From Ancylostoma caninum (lineage: Eukaryota; Nematoda; Chromadorea; Rhabditida; Ancylostomatidae), in the NCBI GenBank assembly GCA_037903475.1, contig JBAJFG010000611.1, positions 3,596,001 to 3,660,000 of the forward strand: 64,000 bases of DNA, given 5' to 3'. The position numbers and the translations under genes are program-made. The notes beneath the pieces were generated by a model. That model did no database searches, was not told the DNA's origin, and saw only the letters and a list, made by a program, of their open reading frames with translations. Below, piece after piece: positions 1 through 12,053 of this stretch; positions within the stretch are counted from its first letter, which is position 1; each line of letters begins with the position of its first letter.

Positions 1-142
1 TTGATTATATCGCTTGCCATCTTCAGTGATTCTTGTCGTTTAATTTCGCCACTCGAGACTTTTAAAGCCATTCTGAACACATTGCGAACAATGGCTCGTT
101 TCGTGGCCGTTGGGTGAGCAGGGCGTGCATGTAAAATGACGA
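1..142 (-). pseudogene. Inverted fragment of Penelope-like element
   Basis: Read on the minus strand, this edge segment is nearly identical to plus-strand positions 990-1131. Both encode the PLE stretch around ILHA-SAHPTA-KR-IVRN. The arm therefore belongs to the same element family as the plus-strand copy that follows it, in head-opposed orientation, and it is cut by the window edge. Partial inverted copies next to PLE bodies are a known feature of the Penelope superfamily. It is a fragment with no complete reading frame of its own. Confidence 0.75.
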
Positions 143-1540
143 AATAACTGGACATCGCTTGGCAGACACGACGATATATCGCGGCACTACTAAAAAAGAT
201 TACGTGTGGATGACGGTCGGCAAAGAAGCTGGGTTGAACGAAAGATTCCCTAGCAGGCTTAAGCTCGGCAACCCTGATTGTCCCGTCTCTTACAGCCTCG
301 TTAAAACGCACAAGCTTTCCGCTTCCGATATCCCCGTCAGCTGCAACCTTAAAATTCGACCGATAATCTGCTGTGTGGACGGATCAACCGACAGAATATC
401 GCCGTTTCTCAACAAAATTGTCAGCCAGCTCTTAAATAAAGTGCCCTCGCACCTGACCAATACTGGTCATTCTCTTGAGCATTTGCCTAGTAGAAATTTC
501 AATTAAAACTGCGTCATGGAGTCATTCGATGTAACTGCGCTTTACATAACGTCGCTAACAGTTCGGCCCCACAGGCACTCTCTGAAATGCTCGAATTACA
601 CGGTAGAGATATGCTTATGTACGGGCTCAGTAAGGCACGCGTAATGACTCTCATCAATGGATGCCTCAGTTGTAACACATTCACGTGGGCGGGTATATCT
701 TCTCACAAATAAGAGGGCTTGTAATTTGTCAAAGGCTAGCACCTGTGCTCGCTATATGCTTCATGAGCAAAATAGAGGAGCCTGTGCTGACAAGACGCCC
801 GCTTTTGTACTGTCGTTACATCGATGAAAAATGAAATGGATGTTTCAGAATACTCAATCAACAGTCACATTACATCAGCTTCACGAGAGAAAAACCTAGC
901 GATGGTTGGCTACCTTATCTGAACACACAGATGATGCTCGCGAATGGCACGCTACATGTTAAGTGGTATCGCAAGATGAGTTCTAAGAATATCATTTTAC
1001 ATGCTTGCTCCGCTCATCCAACGGCCATGAAACGAACCATTGTTCGCAATGTGTCCAAAACGGCTTTAAAAGTCTCGAGTGGCGAGATTGAACGACAAGA
1101 ATTACTGAAGATGGCAAACGATATAATCAACAGCAATCGTTACTCACGAATGAGGAGACCAACAGCTGCGAATACAGGCAATCATAGCGAGTGTAGACTT
1201 CCCTAATGCCTACCATTTATTTCTGACAGGGTGAGCGGCGCAATCAGACAATGTGTGATTCGACTGCAATATGTCGTCTTAGTGAATGTTGCGAACGATG
1301 AATGAACATCTTGCCAGTAAAAGACGGTAACCGCGCTGGGAAAACATAAGCAAGAAGATCACGATGGTAGTGATTTCAGCATTGGTGTACTATCCTGGAG
1401 CTTGAAACTGAAATATCGGCCAGAAAAGCACTTGAAGCGTTGTGGATACTGGCACGTGCTCCCGAGCTGAACAGCAGAAATGAGCAGATGTCTATAACAA
1501 GTGATCTTATACCATTCTTATCACTGTGTGAGCTCTAAGA
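143..1540 (+). pseudogene. Decayed Penelope-like retroelement (RT + GIY-YIG remnant)
   Basis: The pieces line up in order as a PLE polyprotein spread over several frames. They are the conserved SLVKTHKL block followed by KIRPIICCVDG-TDR (about 290-400), an RT block beginning ESFDVTALY (about 516), the RLAP-LAICFMSKIE / LLYCRYID block (about 735-825, where the catalytic second Asp is lost to a frame break), the KWYRK-SSKNIILHA block (from 961), and a C-terminal tail resembling the end of the PLE endonuclease region (ALEALWILARAPELNSRNEQ, about 1430-1490). At least three frameshifts and several stops show that it is inactive. The family normally copies itself by target-primed reverse transcription using a GIY-YIG nuclease. 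It is clearly older than the PLE copy at 49-51 kb and belongs to a different subfamily. Confidence 0.82.
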
Positions 1541-1900
1541 TCGTTAATATACTAGCGCACGCCTTATAAGACCAAGGCTGCAGCATACAGTATTCATTTG
1601 CCATCCATTGACGATCAGCTCTTGTTGCGGTGGCATCCGCTCTGCTTAAACGGTGGAACACGTGGTGAGTTCGTCCGTTGACTGGATACTTAATGTTGTC
1701 TGGGAAAAATGGATACTTAATACTTAATGATGTGTTGAACAAACAAGTGTGAGGAGGACTTTGGTGGTGCAGAGCGTAAATGATAAACAGGCACCACTTT
1801 CAGGCCTCTGAAGACAACGTTAAGTCGACACGTCAGGTCGGAAATAAACGTGTCCTTATAAAACCTGTGTGGCACCAAAGAAAATTTCAGTATCATCATA
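1541..1900 (+). repeat. Probable 3' untranslated tail of the PLE
   Basis: This stretch follows the last recognisable PLE coding block with no clear coding potential. It holds a CTGAAGACAACGTTAAGTCG-type segment at about 1808-1830, the kind of short tail often found behind PLE reading frames. Small ORFs on the minus strand here look like translated repeat. The exact 3' boundary is not visible. Confidence 0.4.
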
Positions 1901-2636
1901 GTGAAAATGTCCAGGTTTTATGACCAGAGAACATGGTACAAGTTGCAACGGCAAAATCATCCTAGATAGTGCATGATATTAGCAGGTTCCATACCGTCAT
2001 CATCATCATAAGGGCTCTTACACAGTTTGATTTGTTCACCTGCTTTGATTGATTGAAGGATTGCATTTTTTAGTTTTCGTCCTTCATTTCATTCAAGGAG
2101 AAAAAGCGTAAAAGTAAAAAATTTCATGGGAATTTCATGCACTTATGCAGAATAGCAGTTGTAGTTGCTACTGTTGCTTGGTGCTCAATTACTGCTCAAG
2201 AAGTGAAGTACTACTGTATAAAAGAGAGAGGTGTTGGACTGGTTTGCGAATGAATATTACAATGCTTTTTGATGGTAAATGCGTGATATTAATAAGCACG
2301 CATTCCACTTTCGAAATCAAGAAAAAAAATTTTTCTAATGAACCATGGATGTTACTGCATTGGTCCTGCTATTCCCTCGAAAAGAACAACTATGACAAAT
2401 TGCCTTTAGAAAACTACCAATTTTAAATTCAAGCAGCAGGAGATTTTTGACAAAGAGTTCAGGAATGTAGCGACTTTAGCTTTCGACGGCTTTTAATGTT
2501 CAATAGTTGTTCAGAGCAGTTTTGTGGAAGGCTGGTACCAAGAAATTACACAAAACACCCTTTAAATTTGCCGTATAAGGTTTATTTCGAAGGTCCGATC
2601 CTTTTATCCTTTTACTCCAGAATGTGTGTATTTTAG
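1901..2636. other. AT-rich intergenic stretch, no gene seen
   Basis: Only short AT-rich open frames occur here. The 93-codon frame at 2145-2426 has low-complexity composition and no family resemblance, and I do not support it as a gene. Confidence 0.5.
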
Positions 2637-2759
2637 GTGGTATCGTCGCGACTGCAACGAAGTGCTGTGGCCACTCTCACAACCTCCCAAGGTACCGTGA
2701 GCATATCATTCGATCCTCGAACAGTGCTGGCTGGTATTCATGGCGTATCTGCGGTGAAG
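2637..2759 (+). CDS. Candidate isolated internal exon, function unknown
   Basis: A 41-codon segment lies between a TTTTAG acceptor (ending 2636) and an AAG|GTAAGA donor (2760). It is open in phase 0 at both ends. The translation includes TLTTSQGTVSISFDPRTVLA, whose alternating hydrophobic pattern looks like beta-sheet protein rather than random DNA. I found no partner exons nearby, so it could be one exon of a gene with long introns, an exon relic, or chance. I do not recognise the family. Confidence 0.25.
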
Positions 2760-2984
2760 GTAAGACGGCGACTTTTGTAAAAATGTGCAGTGTTTGGTAA
2801 TAATTTTAACAACACGTTCAAATTTTTTCTATAAGACCAATCAGTTGTTCAACTTTTTTGAAATTGAATTACGTACAGTCACAAATATCTTCTGAAGCAC
2901 GCTGACCGAAACTGCCAAACATTTTCGAGGGGAAGGTCTCGCTAACGGACATCGTTTGACATCGTTTCAAAGCCTCTAGGGTTC

Positions 2985-3910
2985 GCCAGAAGTACAATAC
3001 CAGTCCTAATTTTTGTTCCAAAAACCGCTTCCGACGGATTAATCGTTAGAATCTCCGGGAGTGGACGAAATCAAATGTAGAAACAACCAATGGAAAGCCC
3101 TCAAGCTCGTGATTTCGAATATCTGTATGGAAATTGTGTTCGAGCTCAATTTGACGAAGGAGGAAATGTTTTTATTCTGAAGATTTGGTACATATTCATA
3201 TCACAATAAAAGGGTCCCGAAACATTTCTGTGCAGGCCTAAGCACGGCGATCACTAGAATGATCTGGGCTGTAAGATTGTTTCAATTGCTGGTTAATGGT
3301 CTCCCGGAAAAGTTGCCCTGATGGAGATGGAAATTTGAGAAGATTTTTTTTGCACGGCAGTTCATATTTAGAGGCTCGTAACTTGTAAGATTCCTTAGCC
3401 AATATTGTGCAGAATGTGTATCGCGTATCTAAACAAGATTTTTTTTTGATTTCTAATGAATTCGCCATAGATTGCCTTCGTTTCCTTGATACAAGTGTGC
3501 AAACTTTGTATTTTCGTTAAAATTGATGATTTTGAAGTTCGCTCCGCCAACGCCGAGCATACCCATATGGGGTTGGAAAATGATCGTTGCATAAAGGAGA
3601 GTCCAAATATTTAAGTTAATTTTAGTTAAGTTAGTTAGTTTAATTGCAAGAATTGCATGCCTGCGGAATATTTAAGCTCACCTCCAACCGATATGCCCGC
3701 AGGTTATGTAATTGGCAGTGCCATTTTTCTTCGTTAATTTGATGTCGAACGAGATTTATGTATAGATATTTGGAATCAGGAGATCGAGAGCTTTCCATTG
3801 TTAGTTTCAACATTTGATTTCGTCTATTCCCAGAGATTCTGACGGTTTTAGACGGATTATTTCGTCGGAAACGGTTTTTGGGACAAAAATTAAAATCGGT
3901 ATCTTAAATG
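2985..3910. mobile_element. Diverged foldback / MITE-like element
   Basis: Positions of roughly 3003-3180 pair as an imperfect inverted repeat with 3715-3905. Shared blocks include TAATTTTTGT-CCAAAAACCG, TTCCGACG, CAGAATCTC-GGGA, GACGAAATCAAATGT and CAATGGAAAG. The arms are about 200 bp and about 80 percent similar by eye, around a 530-bp centre with no convincing coding sequence. The family is not identified and the element ends are approximate. Confidence 0.6.
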
Positions 3911-6900
3911 CACGGCAAATGAATTAGTGAACTAAAAAGTAATTTGCTGCCTCGTTTTCAATGTTGTTCTGGCTACTTCGTGGATCTTGGTTTTGTTGTA
4001 TCAACGACTAAGTGGGATCAATTCTGAATAAAGCAGAAGTGATGTGGTGCAGTAGTAAACGCAGTAATGGAAAGGCAAGAGGGGGGAGAGGAGGGGGGGG
4101 GGGGGGAGACGTATGACAAAAACTCTTGGGTCTTAGCCACCTAGGAGAGAAGACTGGCTATGATTTTAGAAACAAAATCAACGAAAATATTAGCTTTACT
4201 TATGAATGATTGGGTGTACATTACATATATGAAAAATAATAATAAGAGTGAGAAGTTGTAAATGAATTAGTGCGAATTGTCCAAATATTCCCTAAAGTAC
4301 CTTGAAAAACCTAGAAAAAACTTAGTAAATTTTTCGATTTTTTCCTAGTCAATCTTATAATTACTGCTCCAAGAAATTCTCACGAATTCTAAAGATTCTC
4401 AATCCCCCTTGCTTTTCGATCCTGAGAAAAATAAAAAAAAAACGATGTTCTGGAGCAATCGACGAAACAACCTGCTCCCCGTTATCGTCTAAAAGGCTAC
4501 GATAATCGAGAATACCTACCTACTGCCTGCTCTTCTTTCCCCCTCACAGAATCCCGCACAAATTCTCGTGCTCCTTTTTCCCTCTCTGATGTCTCTTGAA
4601 CAACCTTCGTTGGTGAAATCGACCATAACGTCGGACTGTTCACATAACACCGCCATTTTGCAACGTAAATTGCTGTGATTTTACTACCAGAATAGGAGCA
4701 TTCTTGAGTTGTTCAATGAATGCTACCATGATCTTGTAAGAGCCCTATATTTATGGATCTCTTCATTTAGGCACGACCTAGGTTTGACTTCACTTCCATA
4801 GAGCGGAACAGCTCCCTTCAGAACAGTAGACGTCCAAGTTCCTTATCTAATACGTGTTTAGAGGATATTCAACAACGGGTCGATCACGCTTCGGCAAGGT
4901 ATTAATGTTCTACTTCAAAATTGTGCCATGACATGCTGGATATGTTTTTTCAGAGTCTGTGTACGAAATCGGCGCAAAAGCAGCGAAGAATCATAGAAAC
5001 ACGTCGTTCATAGGATGCATATAATTATACAGAATAACTAGCAAAAGAACAAATTATACAGATATCAAAACATAAATATTTATATTGTTCAGCATACTGG
5101 AACGAAGACATTGATCATTTGTGAGACTGAGATGAGATAGACCGGTAGGAACACGAACTGAGCTTGGAATGAAAGTATCGAAACGAAAGACACACCACAT
5201 GAGATAACTCGTTAACGACCGAACTATGGTCGCACATCTAAGAGCAGGGCGGTAAGGAGGGGAGGAACGGGGGGAACTGAGAAACGCAAGTCACATTTAA
5301 GAGCTTTCAAACACATCTAATAGCTATTCGGCAGGGCTGAGAACTGTGCAAGTGAAATCATCGTTGCGACTAGACTGAGGAGTTGATCCACATGTTTGAA
5401 GCCATCTTGTTCACACGTACTTCGCAAAAAACGACATCTCATCTGGAATTCTCAGGAAAAAAATTGAGGTGAGGGCATGGCAGGATAAATAGGCAAAATT
5501 ACATATTGACTTAGAAGACGAAACTTGTGTTCACATACCTACAAAGCATTCGCAGGATACTCTGACATTAAGATTGAATTTCTTCCAAATCTGACAATCC
5601 TTAGTTCCTACATTCCGTAAAACCACGAAATTCATGTGTTTCTGTCGACATTTTCCATGAGCTAAAAAGTAAACTTAGGGTTGGACAAGGTAAGTAAAGG
5701 CAAAACATTTCACTGTGCACAAGAAGAACATAAAGAATTGTTGTCAGGAAGAGAGCTGCTTCCACAATATTATGCTAACTTACGGTAGTCGTAGAAATAG
5801 AGACAGGCTTTATCACTATCGCATGTCACTTCATTGATAAAAGGAGGAAAAAATGTGTCCGGAAGGTGTCGTATTGCCTGAAAACATCTGCGGATGTTGC
5901 TTGAATTCAATATTCTTGCATGAGAATGAAAGTATCATTTTATTTGTCAGATTAAGTTGTCATTTACTACTTAAGTTATTTAGCAGCAAAATAATATCAA
6001 TGTTGATGTTTAGAAAGGATTAATGACTCGACCTACACATCGAATTCATTGTATTCCTCGACGTTTCGTTTTTGGCTGATGAATCACTATTATAGATCAC
6101 CATTATTATCAGTAATTTCTCCAGAAATTCTTCTTTTTTGAATTATAACCGTTCGGAGCCCTACTCATCCTTGGGTGAAAGTTCCGTGTTATGGCCTTTT
6201 CGTTTCATCCCAATATACATATACGCATTTACTTATCAAACACCAGGCTCGACCGATTCCGTCGATGCAACGAATAACTTGAATTTTCGATGCATCCATC
6301 CAATCTCTTCTTCCATAATAGGACAGAGGTGTGCCAGGAATGTTCTTGGCAGCAAGTATGATTTGTCCCGATGAAAAAACCACTGAGGACGTGCTACATT
6401 TCCTCATCAGTTGTCACAGAAATATCGCCCATAATGGATCGATCAAAATATGGATTATAGATTAAACATGTGAATTCCCACAGATTTCTGCGAATCTTCA
6501 TTTTACGAGGCTTCAACCTGATGCCGCGGTAATTGCAACGGGCGTGTGCGTTGAAAGTTTTCTTGGAAACAGGAGCTATGAATCATCATGATGATGCAAT
6601 GGCGTGAACGGCTTGTATCCGAAATCGCGAAGCTGGTTCACAGATCGCTAAAGACGGAACCTATTCTCTCCTCACCACTATCTGTTGCGTTGCACCCTGA
6701 GGAAAAAACAGTGATTTACCAACTTTGTTTTCAACGACTGGCTCATGCAAACGGCTGTGTGTCAACTAATCCGAGTTTGAATTTCTATAGGACTTTTTGA
6801 ATAGTGTAATTTATATCGATCGGCCAGAAAGATGTTATTAAGCTGCTGTTGCACTCAACGAGAAGTAAATCGATTTGGCTGTGTTCATACTCCGTTGCAA

Positions 6901-7150
6901 CTCGACGGTTGCACAGCATCCAAAAGTTTGAAAGCGATCAAAGGGCGCAGGTGGAATACTGTGGCTGCGTTGTGGTAATTTGCATCTATCATCGCGATGC
7001 TACGTCGCAGATCCCAGACGCGTGCAGTTCACTCATTTTTTTCTTTCGAAAATCACGCAATAAGCTAAATTTACGTCGCATCCATTGAAAGGCACGAAGC
7101 GGAGACTTCTTCAGCGCTGTGCATTAGTAAATGTCCCTGTTTCCTTCCTC
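3911..7150. other. Long intergenic region without supported genes
   Basis: I saw no exon chain with matching phases. Contents include a purine-rich run ending in 14 consecutive G at 4094-4107. The small minus-strand ORF at 6189-6407 ends in YVYWDETKRP, which has the feel of translated dispersed repeat. The rest is AT-rich sequence. Confidence 0.4.
4080..4110. repeat. Poly-G / GA-rich tract
   Basis: A purine-only run ends in 14 consecutive G residues (4094-4107). G-tracts of this kind can form quadruplexes. Comparable G or C runs recur near 14815, 22968, 45860, 51690 and 56771. Confidence 0.85.
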
Positions 7151-7220
7151 TGTTTCAGCCCATCACCTTCTTCACTTCACTACCAGTCACGTCGCGCATG
7201 TTGCAGCCGTCGCCGCAATG

Positions 7221-8300
7221 CTACCAGCTCGAGATGAAGTATAGACACTTCCTTTCCGTCACTGCGGCGCAGCTACTCTGCTTTTGGTGCGTATCGAGTT
7301 TGGGCCGCGCATCGCTTCCTCTGCTGTCGTCGCCAACCAATTGATATATATCAGAAGCGCTGCTGCTAGTTAAAGTGGTCAAGAAAGTTATATTGCTTGC
7401 GGAACCATTTAAAATGGGGTTCCCGAGTTTTTGTAGCATCTTATGTACATATATAGCTTTTCTCAACAGTTCGTACAGATTGCGATGCCCATTAGCTGGG
7501 AGAACACCATGATACGGATGCACGAATAAAGAATGGGTCCGCCCTTGCCCAGTAGTTTGGAAAACGCCACGATTCGAGTTCATGGATGGAGAAAGGCTCC
7601 GCTGTGACTCACCTGACTCATTTATATGGAAAATACCACGATACGGGTGCACGAATAAAGAATAGGTCCGTCGTGGCCCAATAATGGAGAAAACGTCTGA
7701 GTACTTGTCTAGGGATGGAGAATGGGTCCGCCCTGGCTCAGTAGTGGGGAAAACGCCATGATGCACATATGCCGGTTGGATGCGCTCATTCTATCTCAGT
7801 CGACCACCTCTACTTCCTGCCATATAAGGAGGCAGAAGCTCGTCAGTTGGACTATCTCATTAACGTGAAGCTTGAATAATTTCAGGTGAATATTCTCACT
7901 GCATTGATGCACTGAATTGTCTGAATTGTTTACAGATACTGAAGCCATGTGGAAGGTTTTCCCGTGAGTTGAGAGTGGCTGGTCATAACGGGTCCATAAG
8001 TGTGCATATAGGTAGTATTATTTCACCCAGAAATAGCTTTACGTGTAGATGCGTGATTAGGAATTTGCAAGCACGGCTAGAATTACGAGGAGTCTGGAAG
8101 ACCGCTGTTGGCGTGGCGGTCAGACTGGTAAAATATATGCAGTTCATGAGGAGGATTACGTGTTTAAGCCCAGATAATGATTAGTCTTGCGTATCTATTA
8201 ATTTTCTAAGCATTTCGCATGTGTGAGGCTTTGCACATGCCTCAAGTGGCTGCCCTACCCCATCTTCTAGCGTCCCGAAGGGGCGCTAGTCGACTAAATA
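7221..8300. repeat. Minisatellite-bearing dispersed repeat, copy 1
   Basis: From about 7490 to 7766 there are about five degenerate units of 59-70 bp of the form GTGGGGAAAACGCCA...GGGTCCGCCCTGGC. A unique tail follows, ending in a hairpin CTAGCGTCCCGAAGGGGCGCTAG at 8268-8290 (stem CTAGCG / CGCTAG). The same layout, in the same orientation, recurs at 35865-36845. Because most units are close to 60 bp, a multiple of three, the minus strand stays open for 181 codons (7221-7766). I read that as a by-product, not a gene. The element class is unknown. The terminal hairpin hints at Helitron-like ends, but no consistent CTRR terminus is present. Confidence 0.65.
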
Positions 8301-8562
8301 TATTATGTCGGTAGACGCCTAGAAGCCTATGGACTGAGCGTCACCCTGTTCAAATGCAAGTAGGATTCGTTTTAGTTTTGTCTTTACACTTTCAGAACAA
8401 AGTAAACATACTATGGAAAGTGAAAAAGCGAGATGCTGTACCTGACAAGCTCCACATAGTCGCAAATACCCATCCTCCTCAGCTCCTCGTTTATCGCACC
8501 CGAAAGGGACTATGTGTGACTCACCTGCGGAAAACCATTATTACTTTCAATGTGTCCGAAAC

Positions 8563-11500
8563 TCATGAAAATGCATCTGGAAACACACCAATGAGTTTCT
8601 GGCGTGGTGTTAAATTGTCGTCCTCTAAGGTAAGCGGCTGATCCTTAGCTCGTTCAGTTTTTTCCTTAGTAGTGTTGAGAGCGCGGAGGATTTCTTCGAC
8701 CTGATCCTTCCTTTTCGAACGACGAAGCGATGGTGAGAGAATACTTCTGCGTGGTTCGCCACTAAACTTCACGCTTTTAAAATGTGAGGTACTTTGTTAT
8801 TACCTCTGATATATTATGGAATGAATCCCATTTACAATGTAGCATTTTGCAGTTTTTGTAAAACTGCAGGCGATCGCAGGTCACATGTGACATTCAATTC
8901 CTTCAGAAGATTGGCCAGGGCCTCGACATTACGTGAGAATGCCTCTTCTCGCTGTCGGTTCCGAGGAGGCTGCCGCTAAGAAAACTGAGGGATCAGGGAA
9001 GAAAACGAATGTGAAGAGAACGAAACGGACCTGGTAGTGATCGTGAATCGTTCTATCGAGGAATCGTATGACTCCCAAAGCGTCCCACGCCATCAGCTCT
9101 GGATTATATGTGCCTCTTTGCTTAAGTTCGGCTACAAGTTCAGGCTGAGTCAAGCGTTTGCAGTCCTGGATAGTGTCGTTGAAATGAAGAACCTAAAAGG
9201 GAAAATTTTGTTTTCCTTCGAAAATCCATAAAATTGAACGTACTTTGGAAACAAAGTCTTCTAAGGAAGAGGTGCAAGAGTGGAGATTTTTACAATTAAG
9301 AGAAAAATATCTTCATCCGAACAAGGATTCTTTCTCGAAAATGTTATTTAACTGAAAATTTCATTAAATTGTATCAAATCAACCAAATGACCAGGTTTCG
9401 CACCGTACATTCGTAATCAATAGATCTTAGATGTGTAAAGTCTTAAATTTGGAAAAGATCGAAGAAGAACAAGCCCAACTTTTGTTTCATTATGTTTCCT
9501 TATACGACGACTAAGCACAAGACGCCTCACGAAATAACACCGGGTGCCCTGAGGAAATTTGTGATCAGACTGGGTCATCAGAGGGATCAATTTTTGGAGG
9601 TAGTCTTTTACTATACTTATATGGCATTTGTCACGGAGTAAACATCGGTGCAATTGCGGACCCAGTACAAAGATTACGTGCGAGCCAGACCCCAGCACGG
9701 CATGTCGGCGGGCAAGCCGGGCTTCGCAAAGTCGTAAAGGGGTCAAAAAGCGAAAGGGGCTTCGTAGGGGGTTCGGCGCCGAGCCCCAGAACAAAATTTG
9801 GGGTGTTCGTTGGTCCACAGAAAGGGAATGCGTTGTTAAAGGCGATGAAAGACGAAGAAAGCTTGCAAAACAACTGCTCGTAGCTTGAGCAGAGCTATAG
9901 CGGCGATCCAGATTGAGAAGTTCGATAGGAGCAGATCATGTACAGGTTCCCATAATTCGGAGGACTCAAACGACTTCTGCGCTGCGGAATCTGCACGGAT
10001 TGGGCTGGTATCTTCAGTGAGATAAGAACTAAGGGACCACTAGAAGTTTTCAAAAAAGACAATCTAAACTTATGTAAACTAAAAAAGTATGCTCACAATC
10101 TAAGTGATTACACGGCTCTCCCGTTAAGTCGAGACTTAACCGATAGACACCAGATTTGCGGTGAAAGAGCGTCATAGCGCTCACAATAAACATATGATGT
10201 CAGATCACAAAACTTATGTGAATCAAGAAATTGTATGCTCGGTAAAGGGGCCAGCCTATTTTCGACAGGTTGGCATAAAAGCTGGGCCTGTCCGGAGAAT
10301 ATTTCCTATTTAACACATAAGTTTCCAACCTTCTACCATACACCCAAACTAGTAGGTATGTGCTATCATACGCCGCACATCTTATCACTTATCACCTCCT
10401 ATCTTCTGAATACTTCTCCCTCTACGCTCGCTCTAAGGCACTACCGCAGGCCGTTTAGTGGAGCGCTGCCGCGCTCCAAAGCAGAACGTCGGTCCAATCG
10501 ACTCGCTGCGCGGGAACCCGAGTTTTTCAAACTTCTTTTTGCAAGGTAACAAGCTTCTTTTCTGGTGGGCTTCTTTCCTTCAAGCTGACAAGCTTGTTTT
10601 CTAATGTTTCTTTTAGAGGAGTCTGTTCGAAACGACGAGTCCGCCCATGCACGCGGGAATCCAGAGGCTGCCACGCTGGCCAGTACTCCACGTCATCATC
10701 TCCAATCTGCATATCACGTTTCATCGTTATCATCACAATGATTTGGCAGTGACGTGGGCGACGTGGCAGCTAACAGCATGCGTCTCAGCCGCGCCGCCTC
10801 TCAATCTCCGCATGCGTGGGCGGGCTCTTCGTTTCGGGCAGACTGTACCGCATATTTGTATGGTCATCTTTCCTCTAATACCTTTTCAACTTTCATGATA
10901 GCTGAAACCAGCTGTTCAACATTCGAAAAGGCTGCATTCGGCTTTTAGGCCACTCTAGCTATTTCCAAAGGGGGCTTCGTAAAATCTGGATTTTTCAAAG
11001 GGGGCTCCGTTTCGGTTCTAGCCCTACGACATGCTCGTGCTGGGGCCTGGTGCGAGCCGCTAAAAGCGTAGCTTTTCAAATGAGAATTTGATTATTGCAA
11101 CGCGATCTTTACTCCGAGTGAATGCCCTGCGAGACCGAATAATGCATCAGATAAATTCGAACTCGGAGATTCGATTCGGAATAGGTCGATAATTTCAATG
11201 TTTAATGGAGGTAGCGATACAGCGCTCGGAAATTGATAAGAAGGCGTTCGGCAATTTCTAGTTTTTTTAACATTCGAAATCTTCGGATCGAGCCCTAAAT
11301 CAATAACCAAATTGATCAAGCTAATCGAGTGACTAGAGGAATTCAGTTAAGATGGAAAACTGAATATGGCATTCCTGTTAGCGTCTTTTGTAATTTATTG
11401 TGGCAGAATTCGCTATAGTGAACCATACAGTCAGTGAACCACTTAAAGCTGACTAGTCAAGGGTTTATACCGGTTGACCCGAGGGAATTCAACGGGCGAC

Positions 11501-12053
11501 CCGAAAGAATTTCTGGGTGATCTGAGAATAGCACTTGGAGTCACCCTTTAAATACCCCTCGCACCTCCCGGAGCTCTTGGCTGAGGCAGCACTTATCCCC
11601 ACACTCATCGAAAAGAAAGGTCCTAACCCAAACAAGAAAGGATATAATCAGAAAGCAAAACCTGTTTACCGGAGCTAAGTGACTTTCGTATTTAGACTTG
11701 GGTGCAGCATCCGTAGACTCGCTCGTTTTCGTTTCGTTTTTACTGGCTAGAGATTTCTTCAAAGCACCTATCCTGTCCAAGAAGTAGGCAGATTCTCTGA
11801 ACAAAGAAAATTGGAAATCTTATGAGACTTGAAACAGAATTCCCATAGTCTCGTTCACGAACCATTTGAATGGAATGGAAAGGTGACGTAAGCACTAGTT
11901 TGGTAGGAAACAAGAAAAGAATGAAATGTTCATACATATTTGGGAGGGAAGCCGAGATAGGAGAAGCTCGTTTCTTCCTCGCTGAACCAAGAGCCTTCTC
12001 AACCACTTTTATCTGCGTTGTGAAATACTCCAATATTTGCTGGAGTTCTTCCT
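8563..12053 (-). CDS. Multi-exon gene, unrecognised product (partial at 5' end)
   Basis: Five exons with good splice sites and consistent phases read on the minus strand: 12053-11936, 11796-11670, 9192-9031, 8975-8836 and 8773-8563 (TGA stop). The phases run 1 to 2, 2 to 0, 0 to 0, 0 to 2, then 2 to the stop. A 17-nt exon at 9260-9244 (EDFVSK) may also be used. The product is hydrophilic and probably helical. It contains EELQQILEYFTTQIKVVEKA, then LTQPELVAELKQRG...LGVIRFLDRTIHDHY, then a basic segment SLRRSKRKDQVEEILRALN near the C-terminus, ending VFPDAFS. No transmembrane helix or signal peptide is visible. I do not recognise the family; coiled-coil and basic regions would suit a nuclear or cytoskeletal protein, but that is only inference. 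The gap between 11670 and 9192 holds nested inverted repeats. The first exon is not found, and the link between the first two and last three exons rests on phase and strand. Confidence 0.6.
9675..11060. mobile_element. Inverted-repeat element inside an intron
   Basis: Left sequence CCAGACCCCAGCACGGCATG (about 9683) matches the reverse complement of the right end near 11022-11050, which reads CCAGGCCCCAGCACGAGCATG on that strand. Both ends are followed inward by GGGGCTTCG-type motifs. The interval lies between exons of the minus-strand gene at 8.6-12.0 kb. Overlapping open frames on both strands at 9417-9888 reflect GC-rich repeat sequence. Boundaries and target duplication are uncertain. Confidence 0.45.
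10605..10885. mobile_element. Foldback MITE nested in the larger element
   Basis: 10628-10715 pairs with 10740-10845. Shared blocks are CGAAACGA-GAG-CCGCCCA, GCATGCGG-like sequence and CTGCCACG...CCCACGTCA. The arms run almost to the centre, giving a long hairpin of the type made by foldback MITEs. It sits inside the 9.7-11.1 kb inverted-repeat element, so the intron records at least two insertions. Confidence 0.5.
11092..11319 (-). CDS. Open frame of unknown nature
   Basis: A 75-codon frame has coding-like composition, including SAVSLPPLNIEIIDLFRIES and FGLAGHSLGVKIALQ. It lies between exons of the minus-strand gene and to the right of the inverted-repeat element. It has no clear splice sites that fit the neighbouring exon phases. 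It may be a relic of a mobile-element reading frame. No family is recognised. Confidence 0.2.
   Translation of the reverse strand: MINLVIDLGLDPKISNVKKTRNCRTPSYQFPSAVSLPPLNIEIIDLFRIESPSSNLSDALFGLAGHSLGVKIALQ

Noticed and set aside
1521..1742. 73-codon minus-strand frame (RLSRADATATRADRQW)
   Set aside because: Lies in the 3' tail of the PLE and looks like translated dispersed repeat.
7221..7766. 181-codon minus-strand frame with repeated PTTEPGRTHS-type units
   Set aside because: It translates a minisatellite of about 60 bp; the copy at 35.9 kb gives different, partly broken frames.
8268..8310. Helitron 3' end at the CTAGCG hairpin
   Set aside because: No CTRR-T terminus at a constant distance in the two copies.
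9417..9888. Overlapping frames on both strands (133, 86 and 80 codons)
   Set aside because: GC-rich repeat inside an inverted-repeat element; no conserved motifs.
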